From contig CAMBNV010000012.1 in NCBI GenBank assembly GCA_945869195.1, positions 1-43,461 on the forward strand: a DNA stretch of 43,461 nucleotides, read 5' to 3'. The notes below the pieces were generated by a model that was not told where the DNA came from, searched no databases, and saw nothing but the letters and a program-made list of their open reading frames with translations. Below are positions 14,101-22,901 of this stretch, one piece after another. Position 1 is the first letter of the stretch. Each line of letters opens with the position of its first letter. The DNA is from Gemmatimonas phototrophica (GTDB lineage: Bacteria; Gemmatimonadota; Gemmatimonadetes; Gemmatimonadales; Gemmatimonadaceae). A program made the translations under genes and the position numbers.

Positions 14101-14139
14101 CTACGCCGCGAAGCTACGCCGCGAAGCTACGCCGCGAAG
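14101..14139. repeat. Three tandem 13-base repeats at the ftsK 3' end
   Basis: CTACGCCGCGAAG occurs three times in a row (14101-14113, 14114-14126, 14127-14139). The last copy contains the ftsK stop codon and its final Phe-Ala-Ala codons. The extra copies therefore lie just behind the stop and look like slippage duplication of the gene end. They do not change the protein. Confidence 0.9.
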
Positions 14140-16685
14140 CGAGCCCCGGCGATCCGGTCGAGGTCCTCGAGACCGACCAGCACGTCGCGCGGCTTGGAGC
14201 CGTCGGGGGGGCCCAGGATACCGGCCAGATGCAGTTGGTCGATGATCCGCGCCGCGCGCCCGTACCCGACTTTGAGGCGCCGCTGCAGCAACGACGTCGA
14301 CCCGCCCTGATGCTGGACGCAGATCTCTGCCGCCTCGCGGAACAGCTTGTCGCGGTCGCTCGCGTCGTCGGACGACTCCTCGGTGCCGCCGGCCTCGAGC
14401 GCCTCGCGGGCGCGCACCGCCTCGAGGATGTCCCCCTCGGAATGCGGCTCGATCTGGATCAGCCCCTGCGACTGCATCGCGACCTTCCGCGCCTCTTTCC
14501 GTTCCGTGTACCAGTGCATGAGCCGCTCGGTGTCGTCGTTCGACAGAAACGCCCCCTGCAGACGACTCGGCTCGCTCTTCCCCGGCGGGATGAACAGCAT
14601 ATCCCCGTTGCCCAGCAGCGACTCGGCCCCCATGCCGTCGATGATCGTGCGACTGTCGATCTGTGACGCCACACGGAACGCGATCCGACTGGGGAAGTTC
14701 GCCTTGATCAGGCCGGTGATCACGTTCACGCTCGGCCGCTGCGTGGCGAGGATCAGGTGGATGCCGATCGCCCGGGCCTTCTGCGCCAGCATCGCGAGCG
14801 GCGTCTCGACCTCGGCCGCGACCGTCATCATCAGGTCAGCGAGTTCGTCGATCACCACGACGATATACGGGAGCACGCCACCGGTGTAGTCACGATTCTC
14901 AAAGCCGACGTTCGGGTCCTTTGGCTTCCGCAATGTGCTGCCGGCGCGGACCTTCGTATTGAAGTCCTGGATATTCCGTGCGCCATTCTCCGCCAGCAGC
15001 GCGTAGCGCTCCTGCATCTCGAGGACCGCCCACTTGAGCACCGCCGCCGCGTCCCGGTTGTCGGTGACGACTTTGTGGCGCAGGTGGGGCAGCACATTGT
15101 ACACGCTCAACTCCACCATCTTGGGGTCGACCATCAGGAAGCGCAGCGTCTTGGGCGTGTGCCGGTAGATGAGCGAGGTCACGATCGTGTTCACGCAGAC
15201 CGACTTACCCGAGCCGGTTGCGCCGGCGATGAGGAGGTGCGGCATCTTCGCCAGATCCGCGATCACCGCCCGCCCCTCGAGATCCTTGCCGAGTGCGATC
15301 GGCAGGGCCATGGGTTTGTTCTGATAGTCCGCGCTCTCGAGCATCTCGCGAAACGCGACCATTTCGGGGTGTGGGTTCGGCACCTCGATACCCACCGCGC
15401 CCTTGCCCGGGATTGGGGCCACCACCCGGATGCTCGGCGCCCGCATGGCAAGCGCGAGATCGTTGGCGAGGTTGGCGAACTGACGGACCTTCACCCCAGG
15501 GGCGGGCTCAATCTCGAACTGCGTGACCGTCGGGCCGCTGGTGCGGCCCGTCAGGGTGCCCTCGACCTTGAAGGTGCGCAGCGACTCGATGAGCTTGGCA
15601 CCCATGGCGTCGAGCTGCGCCCTACCCGCCTCGAGATTTCGTGCCGGCGCCGGGGTAAGTAGCAGAGGGCTCGGCAGCTCATCCGACTCCGGCAGTGGCG
15701 GACTGGCCGAGGCCAGTCGCTGGGCATCTCCCGCCCTGGCCTCCGCTCCCGTGCCGGTACTCCGCTTGCCGCGCGTCCCCCTCGGCGCGGCAGCGATAGG
15801 CGTCTCGTCGACCGCCTCCACTGATGGCTCGATGACCGGGGCATGCGCCGTCTTCGGCGGCACGGTGTCGGCCGTGGCCTCGGCGGCGAGACCCATCAGC
15901 GCGAGATCGATCGCGGGCATCTCTTTCGCGTCGGGCTCAAGCGCCTCCGCCCGCGTGATCGCCGCGGCCACGGGATCGACGACGGTGACGGGGTCGACGA
16001 CGGTCACGGGAGGTCTGGTGCCGACCGCGACGATCGCACGCAGCGGATTCCAGCCGAGCGTCACCGCGGTGAGGACACTGACGGCCGTGACGATGATAAA
16101 CCAGGCGCCGCCGCGGCCGAGGGCCTCGGCGAGGTAGAAGCCGGCGAATGACCCCCAGAGGCCAGCGAGCGGATCACCAGTGCCCGCGGGGACGGCGCCG
16201 AGACGCGCGAGTCCCGCAGCAACCGGGACGATCACCACGAGCCCGAGGGGGAATAGGTCGAAGTGCGCACGCGAGGTCTGTTCGATCCGGCCCAAGAGCC
16301 GCAGGGCCCGTACGGCGGGGATGAGCGGCACGATCAGGGCCGCGATCCCGCCCACGAGACCAAGAATCGACCATCGGAGACAGCCGCCGACGGGCCCAAA
16401 GGCGCCCCCAGCCACGCGGCATGACTCGAGCGACTCCGGTGCATGACCAAAGAGCAACGCCCCGGCCACGAAGAGCGAACCCACGAGGAACACGATGCCG
16501 GTGATCTCGCGGCGCAGCGGCGATCCGCCTTCGACCGGGGGGCGTCTGTCGCTATCCAGTCGCGTCGGGCTCAGGCTGTCACTGCGCGACTCGTCCGGCG
16601 ACTTGCGTACGCGCGTGCGGCGCGCGGCCGGCGCGAGCGGGGATTCGAGTAAGAGGGGGTCTTCCTGGGGCAGCTTCCGCGGCAT
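14127..16685 (-). CDS. ftsK: DNA translocase FtsK/SpoIIIE
   Basis: The 852-residue protein has about four membrane segments between residues 60 and 215 and a low-complexity Pro/Ala/acidic linker (about 225-350). The motor domain has Walker A GATGSGKS near 485-492 and Walker B PYIVVVIDELADLMM. The C-terminal winged-helix gamma domain includes TSLLQRRLKVGYGRAARI. It pumps chromosome ends across the closing septum and promotes dimer resolution at dif. The linker contains VTVVDP twice, from an 18-base tandem repeat (15974-16009). The ATG at 16685 fits the hydrophilic N-terminus. Length is within the family range. Confidence 0.95.
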   Translation of the reverse strand: MPRKLPQEDPLLLESPLAPAARRTRVRKSPDESRSDSLSPTRLDSDRRPPVEGGSPLRREITGIVFLVGSLFVAGALLFGHAPESLESCRVAGGAFGPVGGCLRWSILGLVGGIAALIVPLIPAVRALRLLGRIEQTSRAHFDLFPLGLVVIVPVAAGLARLGAVPAGTGDPLAGLWGSFAGFYLAEALGRGGAWFIIVTAVSVLTAVTLGWNPLRAIVAVGTRPPVTVVDPVTVVDPVAAAITRAEALEPDAKEMPAIDLALMGLAAEATADTVPPKTAHAPVIEPSVEAVDETPIAAAPRGTRGKRSTGTGAEARAGDAQRLASASPPLPESDELPSPLLLTPAPARNLEAGRAQLDAMGAKLIESLRTFKVEGTLTGRTSGPTVTQFEIEPAPGVKVRQFANLANDLALAMRAPSIRVVAPIPGKGAVGIEVPNPHPEMVAFREMLESADYQNKPMALPIALGKDLEGRAVIADLAKMPHLLIAGATGSGKSVCVNTIVTSLIYRHTPKTLRFLMVDPKMVELSVYNVLPHLRHKVVTDNRDAAAVLKWAVLEMQERYALLAENGARNIQDFNTKVRAGSTLRKPKDPNVGFENRDYTGGVLPYIVVVIDELADLMMTVAAEVETPLAMLAQKARAIGIHLILATQRPSVNVITGLIKANFPSRIAFRVASQIDSRTIIDGMGAESLLGNGDMLFIPPGKSEPSRLQGAFLSNDDTERLMHWYTERKEARKVAMQSQGLIQIEPHSEGDILEAVRAREALEAGGTEESSDDASDRDKLFREAAEICVQHQGGSTSLLQRRLKVGYGRAARIIDQLHLAGILGPPDGSKPRDVLVGLEDLDRIAGARFAA

Positions 16686-16816
16686 CGGTCTCGGGGGGTC
16701 TGGGGGACATCACCGAGACGATTGGGTCGTCGCACGGGAAACGCGATTCGGCAAGAAAATACTGGCAGTCCCACCGATAGCGGAGCGGCGCAACCCACCG
16801 CACCGCGCCATGACGG

Positions 16817-18166
16817 TCAGAGGAAGAGGTCGGCCCCTTCCTGCTCCAAGAACTTCGTATGCACGTCACCGCTCACGAACTTCGGATGATCCATCAACTT
16901 GCCGAGGAACGGGATCGTGGTGGTGACACCCTGGATGATGAAGGTGTCGAGTGCCAGTCGCATTTTCGCGAGCGCCTCCGCGCGGTCGTGGCCGTGCACG
17001 ATCAGCTTGGCGATCATCGAGTCATAGTAGGGCGGCACATGGTATCCGGCGTAGGCATGCGTGTCGACCCGCACGCCATTGCCGCCGGGCATGTGGAAGA
17101 CGTCGATCCTTCCGGGGCTCGGCTGGAAGTTGCGCGCCGGGTCCTCCGCATTCACCCGGCACTCAATCACGTGACCGCGCATGGCGGGCGTCTCGCTGAT
17201 CGAAAGCTTCTCGCCGGCCGCGACACGAAGCTGCTCCTTCACAAGGTCCACGCCGGTGATCATCTCGGTGACCGGATGCTCCACCTGGATCCGTGTGTTC
17301 ATCTCCATGAAGTAGAACGCACCGTCTTCGTCGAGGAGCATCTCGACGGTGCCCGCGCCCACATAGTCAATTGCCTTGGCACCCTTGACCGCCGCCTCAC
17401 CCATGCGGGCGCGAAGATCGGGCGTCATGACCGGGCAGGGAGACTCCTCGACGAGCTTCTGATGACGGCGCTGCACGGAGCAGTCGCGCTCACCGAGATG
17501 AATCACCGTGCCGTGGGTGTCGCCAAGAATCTGGAACTCCACATGACGAGGGCGCTGCAGGTACTTCTCAACGTAGACCGAGCCATTGCCAAAGGCCGAG
17601 AGCGCCTCGGCGCGCGCGACCTGAAACGACTTTGCCAGATCGTCCACGTCGCGGGCGACGCGCATACCCTTCCCGCCCCCGCCGGCGGACGCCTTGATAA
17701 TGACGGGGAAGCCCATCTTCTCAGCCCACTCGAGCGCCTCGTCGACACTCTCGACGGGGCCGGGAGAACCAGGAACGACCGGGACACCGTTGGCGATCAT
17801 CGCGGCGCGGGCGGCCGACTTGTCGCCCATGGTGCGAATCTGATGGGGCGTCGGCCCGATGAAGGTGATCCCGCTCGCCGCACAGGTCTCCGCGAACTCG
17901 GCGTTCTCGGCGAGGAAACCGTAGCCCGGGTGAATCGCGTCGGCCCCGGTGATTTCGGCGGCGGCGATCAGACGAGGAATACGCAGGTAGGAGTCGCGCG
18001 CCGGTGCCGGACCGATACAGACGTCGTCATCGGCGAAGCGGACATGCAACGACTCACGGTCGGCCTCGGAGTAGACGGCGACCGTCGCGACACCGAGCTC
18101 CCGGCACGCGCGGATTACACGGAGGGCGATCTCGCCCCGATTCGCAATCAGAACTTTCGTAAACAC
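16817..18166 (-). CDS. accC: Acetyl-CoA carboxylase, biotin carboxylase subunit
   Basis: This 449-residue protein opens [20 protein letters not shown], the biotin carboxylase signature. It continues with ATP-grasp landmarks: [12 protein letters not shown], then [14 protein letters not shown]-type wording (here [15 protein letters not shown]) and the catalytic [13 protein letters not shown]. It carboxylates biotin on AccB using ATP and bicarbonate, the first half of malonyl-CoA synthesis. GTG start at 18166, immediately after the pilT stop. accB lies one gene upstream, so pilT sits between the two subunit genes. Confidence 0.97.
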   Translation of the reverse strand: MFTKVLIANRGEIALRVIRACRELGVATVAVYSEADRESLHVRFADDDVCIGPAPARDSYLRIPRLIAAAEITGADAIHPGYGFLAENAEFAETCAASGITFIGPTPHQIRTMGDKSAARAAMIANGVPVVPGSPGPVESVDEALEWAEKMGFPVIIKASAGGGGKGMRVARDVDDLAKSFQVARAEALSAFGNGSVYVEKYLQRPRHVEFQILGDTHGTVIHLGERDCSVQRRHQKLVEESPCPVMTPDLRARMGEAAVKGAKAIDYVGAGTVEMLLDEDGAFYFMEMNTRIQVEHPVTEMITGVDLVKEQLRVAAGEKLSISETPAMRGHVIECRVNAEDPARNFQPSPGRIDVFHMPGGNGVRVDTHAYAGYHVPPYYDSMIAKLIVHGHDRAEALAKMRLALDTFIIQGVTTTIPFLGKLMDHPKFVSGDVHTKFLEQEGADLFL

Positions 18167-19330
18167 TTAGTGGGCACCCTGGTTGACTGCACTCCAGTCT
18201 TGTTCTGAGCTCCCGCCGATGCCCTGCGTCCGCAACGAGAACTCGCTCGGATTCGTCGAGGCCTCAAGCGCCGCCTCATACGAGATGACTCCCTGCTTGA
18301 ACCAGTTCAGGATCGATTGATCGAAGGACTGCATGCCGTACTGTACAGTCCCCTCACTGAGGAGATCCGGGATCGCGAGCGCCTTGGAGATATCGCGAAT
18401 GTTCTCCGCGACGGCGGCGCTATTGACCAGGATCTCGGTCGCGGGAATTCGACCCGGTCTGTCCTTGCGCGGGATGAGGCGGAGGCAGACGATCGCCTGG
18501 AGTGCCGTGGACAACTGGAATCGGATATCGGACTGCTCGTGCGGTGGATAGAACGAAAGGATACGGTTGATCGTCTGCGTCGCGTCCATCGTATGCAACG
18601 TCGAGAAGACGAGGTGCCCGGTGTCGGCCGCCTTGAGCGCGATCTCGAGTGTTTCCAGATCGCGAATCTCGCCGATCATGATGATATCGGGGTCCTGCCG
18701 AAGCACGCGGCGCAGCGCCTGGGCGAAGCTGGTGGTGTCGGTGCCGACCTCGCGCTGATTGATGTGGCATTTATTGTCGCGATGCAGGAACTCAATCGGG
18801 TCTTCGATCGTGATCACGTTCGCGTGCCGATGCTCATTCACGTGCTGGAGCATCGCCGCGAGTGCCGTCGACTTCCCCGAACCGGTCGTGCCCGTGACGA
18901 GCACGAGGCCGCGCGGCCGCATCGCGATCTCTTTGAGGACCGGAGGGAGATTGAGATCCTCCATCGAGAGCGACTGAAAGGCGATGGCACGAAACGCGTA
19001 CGCGAGCGAGCCCCGCTGTTGATAGACATTCACCCGGTACCGCCCCGCGCCCGGCACGCCGACGGCGAAGTCGGCATCCCGGGATTTATCAAACTCGCGC
19101 CGGAGGTCGGGCGGGATAATTTGCTCACCGACCGAGCGCAAATCTTCCGACCGCAACGCCGGGAGCGCCATCGGCACGAGCTCACCATTGAGACGCATGG
19201 TTGGCGGACGTCCGAGCTTGAGGTGCAGGTCGGAACCGCCCTGCTGCGCCATCGTCTGCAACACGAGCTTGACGTTATATGCGGTGGTGGTGGCGGAGTC
19301 GGCCGGCAACGACGTCTCCGGCTCAGCCAT
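18167..19330 (-). CDS. pilT: PilT-type twitching-motility ATPase
   Basis: From the ATG at 19330 the protein has 387 residues. It shows the PilT/GspE pattern: Walker A GTTGSGKST, Asp box DPIEFLH, Walker B IIMIGEIRD, His box TGHLVFSTLHT. PilT ATPases retract type IV pili. No pilus structural gene is in the window. The frame extends to 19378, but the ATG at 19330 overlaps the accB stop by 8 bases and precedes a normal N-terminus. It is lodged between accB and accC, in the same transcription unit. Confidence 0.92.
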   Translation of the reverse strand: MAEPETSLPADSATTTAYNVKLVLQTMAQQGGSDLHLKLGRPPTMRLNGELVPMALPALRSEDLRSVGEQIIPPDLRREFDKSRDADFAVGVPGAGRYRVNVYQQRGSLAYAFRAIAFQSLSMEDLNLPPVLKEIAMRPRGLVLVTGTTGSGKSTALAAMLQHVNEHRHANVITIEDPIEFLHRDNKCHINQREVGTDTTSFAQALRRVLRQDPDIIMIGEIRDLETLEIALKAADTGHLVFSTLHTMDATQTINRILSFYPPHEQSDIRFQLSTALQAIVCLRLIPRKDRPGRIPATEILVNSAAVAENIRDISKALAIPDLLSEGTVQYGMQSFDQSILNWFKQGVISYEAALEASTNPSEFSLRTQGIGGSSEQDWSAVNQGAH

Positions 19331-19814
19331 CTGTCGCGACGCGGAAAAGCACCTGACCGTATTCGACCGGGTGGGCATCGACCGCGGTCATCTCGACGAT
19401 CGTGCCCGCGACCTCGGACTCGATCTCGTTCATGATCTTCATCGCCTCAATGATGCAGAGCACCTGCCCCTTCTTGATCTGCTGACCCACGGTGACGTAG
19501 GGCTTCGCCCCCGGCTCGGGTGCCCCATAGTACGTACCGACCATCGGCGACTTCACATCCGCCTGATTGCTTGCGGCGGGAACGCTCGCGGCGACGGGAG
19601 CCGTCGAGGCGGCGGCGACCGGAGCCGCGGGCACAGGCGCCGCAGCCAGCGCGGCCGGCGGGGCCGGCGGGGCGGCGTACTGCACCACACCGCGAGAGGC
19701 GGGCGTCTTATTCAGACGGATCCGGAGCCCTTTGTCGGTTGAGATCTCCATCGAATCCACGGTGGACTCGTCGAGCATCTCCAGCAGCTTTTTCACGTAT
19801 CGAAGGTCGATCAT
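19323..19814 (-). CDS. accB: Biotin carboxyl carrier protein of acetyl-CoA carboxylase
   Basis: The 163-residue protein starts MIDLRYVKKLLEML, has an Ala/Pro/Val-rich flexible linker in the middle, and ends with the biotinyl domain. EAMKIMNEIES contains the Lys that is biotinylated, and GTIVEM and YGQVLF complete the domain. It carries CO2 between AccC and the transferase. The ATG at 19814 is preferred to upstream in-frame codons because homologues begin exactly here. Confidence 0.95.
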   Translation of the reverse strand: MIDLRYVKKLLEMLDESTVDSMEISTDKGLRIRLNKTPASRGVVQYAAPPAPPAALAAAPVPAAPVAAASTAPVAASVPAASNQADVKSPMVGTYYGAPEPGAKPYVTVGQQIKKGQVLCIIEAMKIMNEIESEVAGTIVEMTAVDAHPVEYGQVLFRVATDG

Positions 19815-19929
19815 TGAATGACAGGTGGTGGGTGGGAGGAGCGCGGTATCCGGGAGCGCGCTCACTTCACTATCTCTCGTCTCCAGTCGCCGTACGCCTA
19901 AACCAATCTCCGTTGCGACGACGCCAGCG

Positions 19930-21024
19930 CTACAACTGGAGTAGTTCGCGTGTGAATCCAGTCAGCACCTCGGAGCCCGCGCTGCCCAGGAGGACGTCGT
20001 CCTCGACCCGCACTCCGCCCCACCCTTCCAGATAGATCCCCGGCTCGATTGTCACCACAGCGCCCATCGGGAGCGGCGCGTCGGCGCTCTTTGCCAACCG
20101 CGGTGCTTCATGGATCTCCAACCCGATCCCGTGGCCCAGCGAGTGACCGAAGGCCTCCGCGAAGCCACGGCGCTGAAGATAGTCTCGCGCGAGCGCGTCA
20201 GCATCCCGTCCCCGCATTCCGGCCCGAACGAGGGCCGAAGCGCTCCCGTTCGCTTCCCGAACCGCGGCATGAATCTCCACCTGACGCTCCGATGGGGGCG
20301 CACCGACCACGAAGGTGCGCGTGATGTCGCTGCAGTAGCCCGCGTACACCGCACCAAAGTCGATGAGCAACAGGTCACCTCGCACGATCACCTGGCGCGA
20401 CGCCCGCGCATGCGGCAGCGCCGACCGGGAGCCCGCCGCGATGATCGTTTCGAACGGAAAGCCCTCGCTGCCCGCCCGCCGCAGTTCGTGCTCCAGTCGG
20501 CCCGCAACGTCTAACTCGGTCACCCCAGCGCCCACATGGGGCAACGTGGCCGCCAGCGCCTGCTCGGCAATCCGCACCGCCTCTCGGATCCGCGCGAGTT
20601 CCGACGCGTCTTTCGACTCGCGCAGCACCTCGACCAGATTGACCGAAGGCCGCCAGAGCCAGCGCGACCCATCACTCGCCGCGTCGAGGAACCGGGCGGC
20701 GTCGAGGTGCGACAGATGGGCGGTTTCGAAGGCGATGACCTGCGTACCGGAGAGCGCCCGCAGCTCCTTCCAGAGTCGCAGCCAGAGTGAGGACTCCTCG
20801 ATCACCGACCGCACGCCGTCCACCACCTCCTGCTTCACCTGCGTCGCGTAACGAAAGTCCGTCAACAGGAGGCAGTCGGTTGGCGTCACCACGACCAGGG
20901 CGTTGGAGCCGGAAAACCCCGTCAGATACCGGATGTTGGGGAGCGCGCTCACCAGCATCGCGTCGAGGCCGCTCTCGGCGAGCGACCGCCGCAGTCGTGT
21001 GAGCCGGGCGTCCGCTCCGCTCAC
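19930..21024 (-). CDS. Xaa-Pro aminopeptidase (M24 family)
   Basis: A 364-residue M24 'pita-bread' peptidase. The creatinase-type N-terminal domain includes NIRYLTGFSGSNA. The catalytic domain has dimetal ligands: DFGAVYAGYCSDITRTF (two Asp), GHSLGHGIGLEIHE (His), TIEPGIYL and VRVEDDVLL (two Glu). It cleaves the residue before proline from peptides. The GTG at 21024 overlaps the hflX stop (GTGA); the open frame upstream to 21138 is a shadow of hflX. Being next to accB in the same direction is a common arrangement. Confidence 0.9.
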   Translation of the reverse strand: MSGADARLTRLRRSLAESGLDAMLVSALPNIRYLTGFSGSNALVVVTPTDCLLLTDFRYATQVKQEVVDGVRSVIEESSLWLRLWKELRALSGTQVIAFETAHLSHLDAARFLDAASDGSRWLWRPSVNLVEVLRESKDASELARIREAVRIAEQALAATLPHVGAGVTELDVAGRLEHELRRAGSEGFPFETIIAAGSRSALPHARASRQVIVRGDLLLIDFGAVYAGYCSDITRTFVVGAPPSERQVEIHAAVREANGSASALVRAGMRGRDADALARDYLQRRGFAEAFGHSLGHGIGLEIHEAPRLAKSADAPLPMGAVVTIEPGIYLEGWGGVRVEDDVLLGSAGSEVLTGFTRELLQL

Positions 21025-22271
21025 GCCCGCACCGCCCCGCCGCGCTCGAGACGCCCGAGGGACGCCGTGTCGAAGCGGCCGCGAATGCGCATGACGCCCT
21101 CGTCCTCGTCGGTCTCGCTCTCGATGTTCTCCCCGCACCGGTGGGCCTCGGCGAGCAGCCGACCGTCGGTAAGCGGGATCAGCAGCGTGACCTCGGGCCG
21201 TCGGTCACGCAGTCGTGTACGCAGGAGTTCGAGTAACGGCACAAGTCCAGTCGCCTCGGTCGCCGACGTGAAAATCGACAGAGGCGCGAGGTTCTGCATG
21301 CGCTCCTTCAGCGCCTCCTGCAACGCGCTCGACAGCCGGTCCATCTTATGGAACACGTAGACCATCGGGACCTGCTGCACGCCGAGCTCGGCGAGCACGT
21401 CGTCAACGACGAGTCGTTGCTCCTCCCAACCAGGATGACTCGCGTCGATGACGTGCAAGAGGAGGTCCGCCTCCGCCACCTCCTCGAGCGTCGCGCGAAA
21501 ACTCGCCACCAGATGGTGAGGCAGCTTGCGAATGAAGCCGACGGTGTCGGTGAGGAGAACCGACTGATGCTCGCCGAGTTCGATCTCGCGCGTGAGTGGG
21601 TCGAGCGTCGCGAAGAGCCGGTCCTCAACGAAGATGTCGTCCTCACCGGTCACACCACGCAGGATCGAACTCTTCCCCGCATTCGTGTACCCGACCAGTG
21701 AGGCGCGAAAACTCCCCACGCGCCCGGCGCGCTGCACCGTCCGCGCCTTCGCGATGTCTACAATCCGGTCCTTGAGGAGCTTGATGCGCTGCCCCACAAG
21801 CCGACGATCCGTCTCGAGCTGTGTCTCGCCGGGACCACGCACCCCGATCCCGCCGCGGAACTTCTCGAGGTGGGTCCACATGCGCGTCAGGCGCGGGAGC
21901 GAATACTCAAGCTGTGCGAGCTCGACCTGCATGCGGGCCTCGGCAGAACGGGCGCGCGTCGCGAAGATGTCGAGGATCAACTCCGCACGATCGATCACGC
22001 GCCGTCCGAGCTCTCCCTCGAGGTTTTTGCCCTGCGCGGGCGAGAGTTCGTCATCGAAGATCACGAGCGTCGCATCGTTCTCCACGAGCATCGCCTTGAG
22101 CTCGTCGACCTTTCCGCGGCCGATGTAGGTCGCCGAGTCAGGGCGGTCGAGCTGCTGCGTGAGCGTCCCGACGACGATTCCACCGGCGGTGTCCGCCAGT
22201 CGCTCGAGTTCCTCGAGGTGCTCGGTGACGTGATGGCGCGCGTGAGAGCGCTTGATCGGTGCTCCGACCAA
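21021..22271 (-). CDS. hflX: GTPase HflX
   Basis: The protein has the HflX N-terminal domain with YIGRGKVDEL and FDDELSPAQGKNLE, a coiled linker ending FRGGIGVRGPGETQLETD, and the G domain with GYTNAGKSS (P-loop), DTVGFIRKLPH (switch II) and FHKMD (base recognition). HflX splits stalled or hibernating ribosomes. The TTG at 22271 gives 416 residues, but family-like sequence (IRSLIELKAPQERAIL) continues upstream to 22316 with no ATG, GTG or TTG before a stop at 22323. The true start may be a rare ATT at 22316. No terminator separates it from the peptidase gene. Confidence 0.9.
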   Translation of the reverse strand: MVGAPIKRSHARHHVTEHLEELERLADTAGGIVVGTLTQQLDRPDSATYIGRGKVDELKAMLVENDATLVIFDDELSPAQGKNLEGELGRRVIDRAELILDIFATRARSAEARMQVELAQLEYSLPRLTRMWTHLEKFRGGIGVRGPGETQLETDRRLVGQRIKLLKDRIVDIAKARTVQRAGRVGSFRASLVGYTNAGKSSILRGVTGEDDIFVEDRLFATLDPLTREIELGEHQSVLLTDTVGFIRKLPHHLVASFRATLEEVAEADLLLHVIDASHPGWEEQRLVVDDVLAELGVQQVPMVYVFHKMDRLSSALQEALKERMQNLAPLSIFTSATEATGLVPLLELLRTRLRDRRPEVTLLIPLTDGRLLAEAHRCGENIESETDEDEGVMRIRGRFDTASLGRLERGGAVRA

Positions 22272-22439
22272 GATGGCGCGTTCTTGGGGCGCTTTGAGCT
22301 CGATGAGGCTACGAATCGGGAGTCAGGCAGAGGGCGGAAGGAGGGGCACGGACCGAGGGGAATCTACGTCGTCGCGCCCCAATCTCACCATCGTCGAACC
22401 CCCTACGGTCTCCCCACTACGCGCGCCGAACTCGTCTGC

Positions 22440-22901
22440 TCAGCGAAATGAATCCAGTCGCCCCGCTCCCGCATACGGACGCGTGATGCTGCCGAACGGG
22501 GTCTGCAGGGTGAAGGCGCCCGTGACGCGGTAATCAACGCTCCCGCGCTGGGCGTAGTGCACGAGCGCCCTCTGCACGGCCGCAAAGGTAAAGCGCACCG
22601 GGACGACCAGGGCCGAGTTCCCCCCGGGCGTGAGCGTCACGAGGTGGTCGATCTCCCCAGTCGCGATCTGACTCGAGTCCACCCAGACCTGATAGGTGAT
22701 CCGATTCGCATCGATCCGATACTTGTTCGGATTGTAGACGTCGAGGAGGAGATCGAGCGACCCGCCCTGCAGGCCGATCCCTTTCACCCGAACATCCGTG
22801 ACCGTGACCACCGGAGGGGAGAACGCCTGCCGCGCGAGCGTGGCGCAGCCCGAGAGTACGACCACCACAGAGAGCGCGATTCCCATAATCCAGCGGCGCA
22901 T
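22440..22901 (-). CDS. LEA type 2 family lipoprotein
   Basis: A 153-residue protein with a lipoprotein signal (MRRWIMGIALSVVVVLSGC; Cys at the lipobox). A single LEA-2/WHy-like domain follows: LLLDVYNPNKYRIDANRITYQ and a matching second half rich in beta strands. Such domains occur in envelope proteins of unclear role. The ATG at 22901 overlaps the rarA stop (TGATG), which decides the start; the frame upstream is a rarA shadow. Location is predicted at the periplasmic membrane surface. Confidence 0.8.
   Translation of the reverse strand: MRRWIMGIALSVVVVLSGCATLARQAFSPPVVTVTDVRVKGIGLQGGSLDLLLDVYNPNKYRIDANRITYQVWVDSSQIATGEIDHLVTLTPGGNSALVVPVRFTFAAVQRALVHYAQRGSVDYRVTGAFTLQTPFGSITRPYAGAGRLDSFR

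Noticed and set aside
16859-18208. Plus-strand reading frame of about 450 codons
   Set aside because: Antisense shadow of accC; no recognisable motif.
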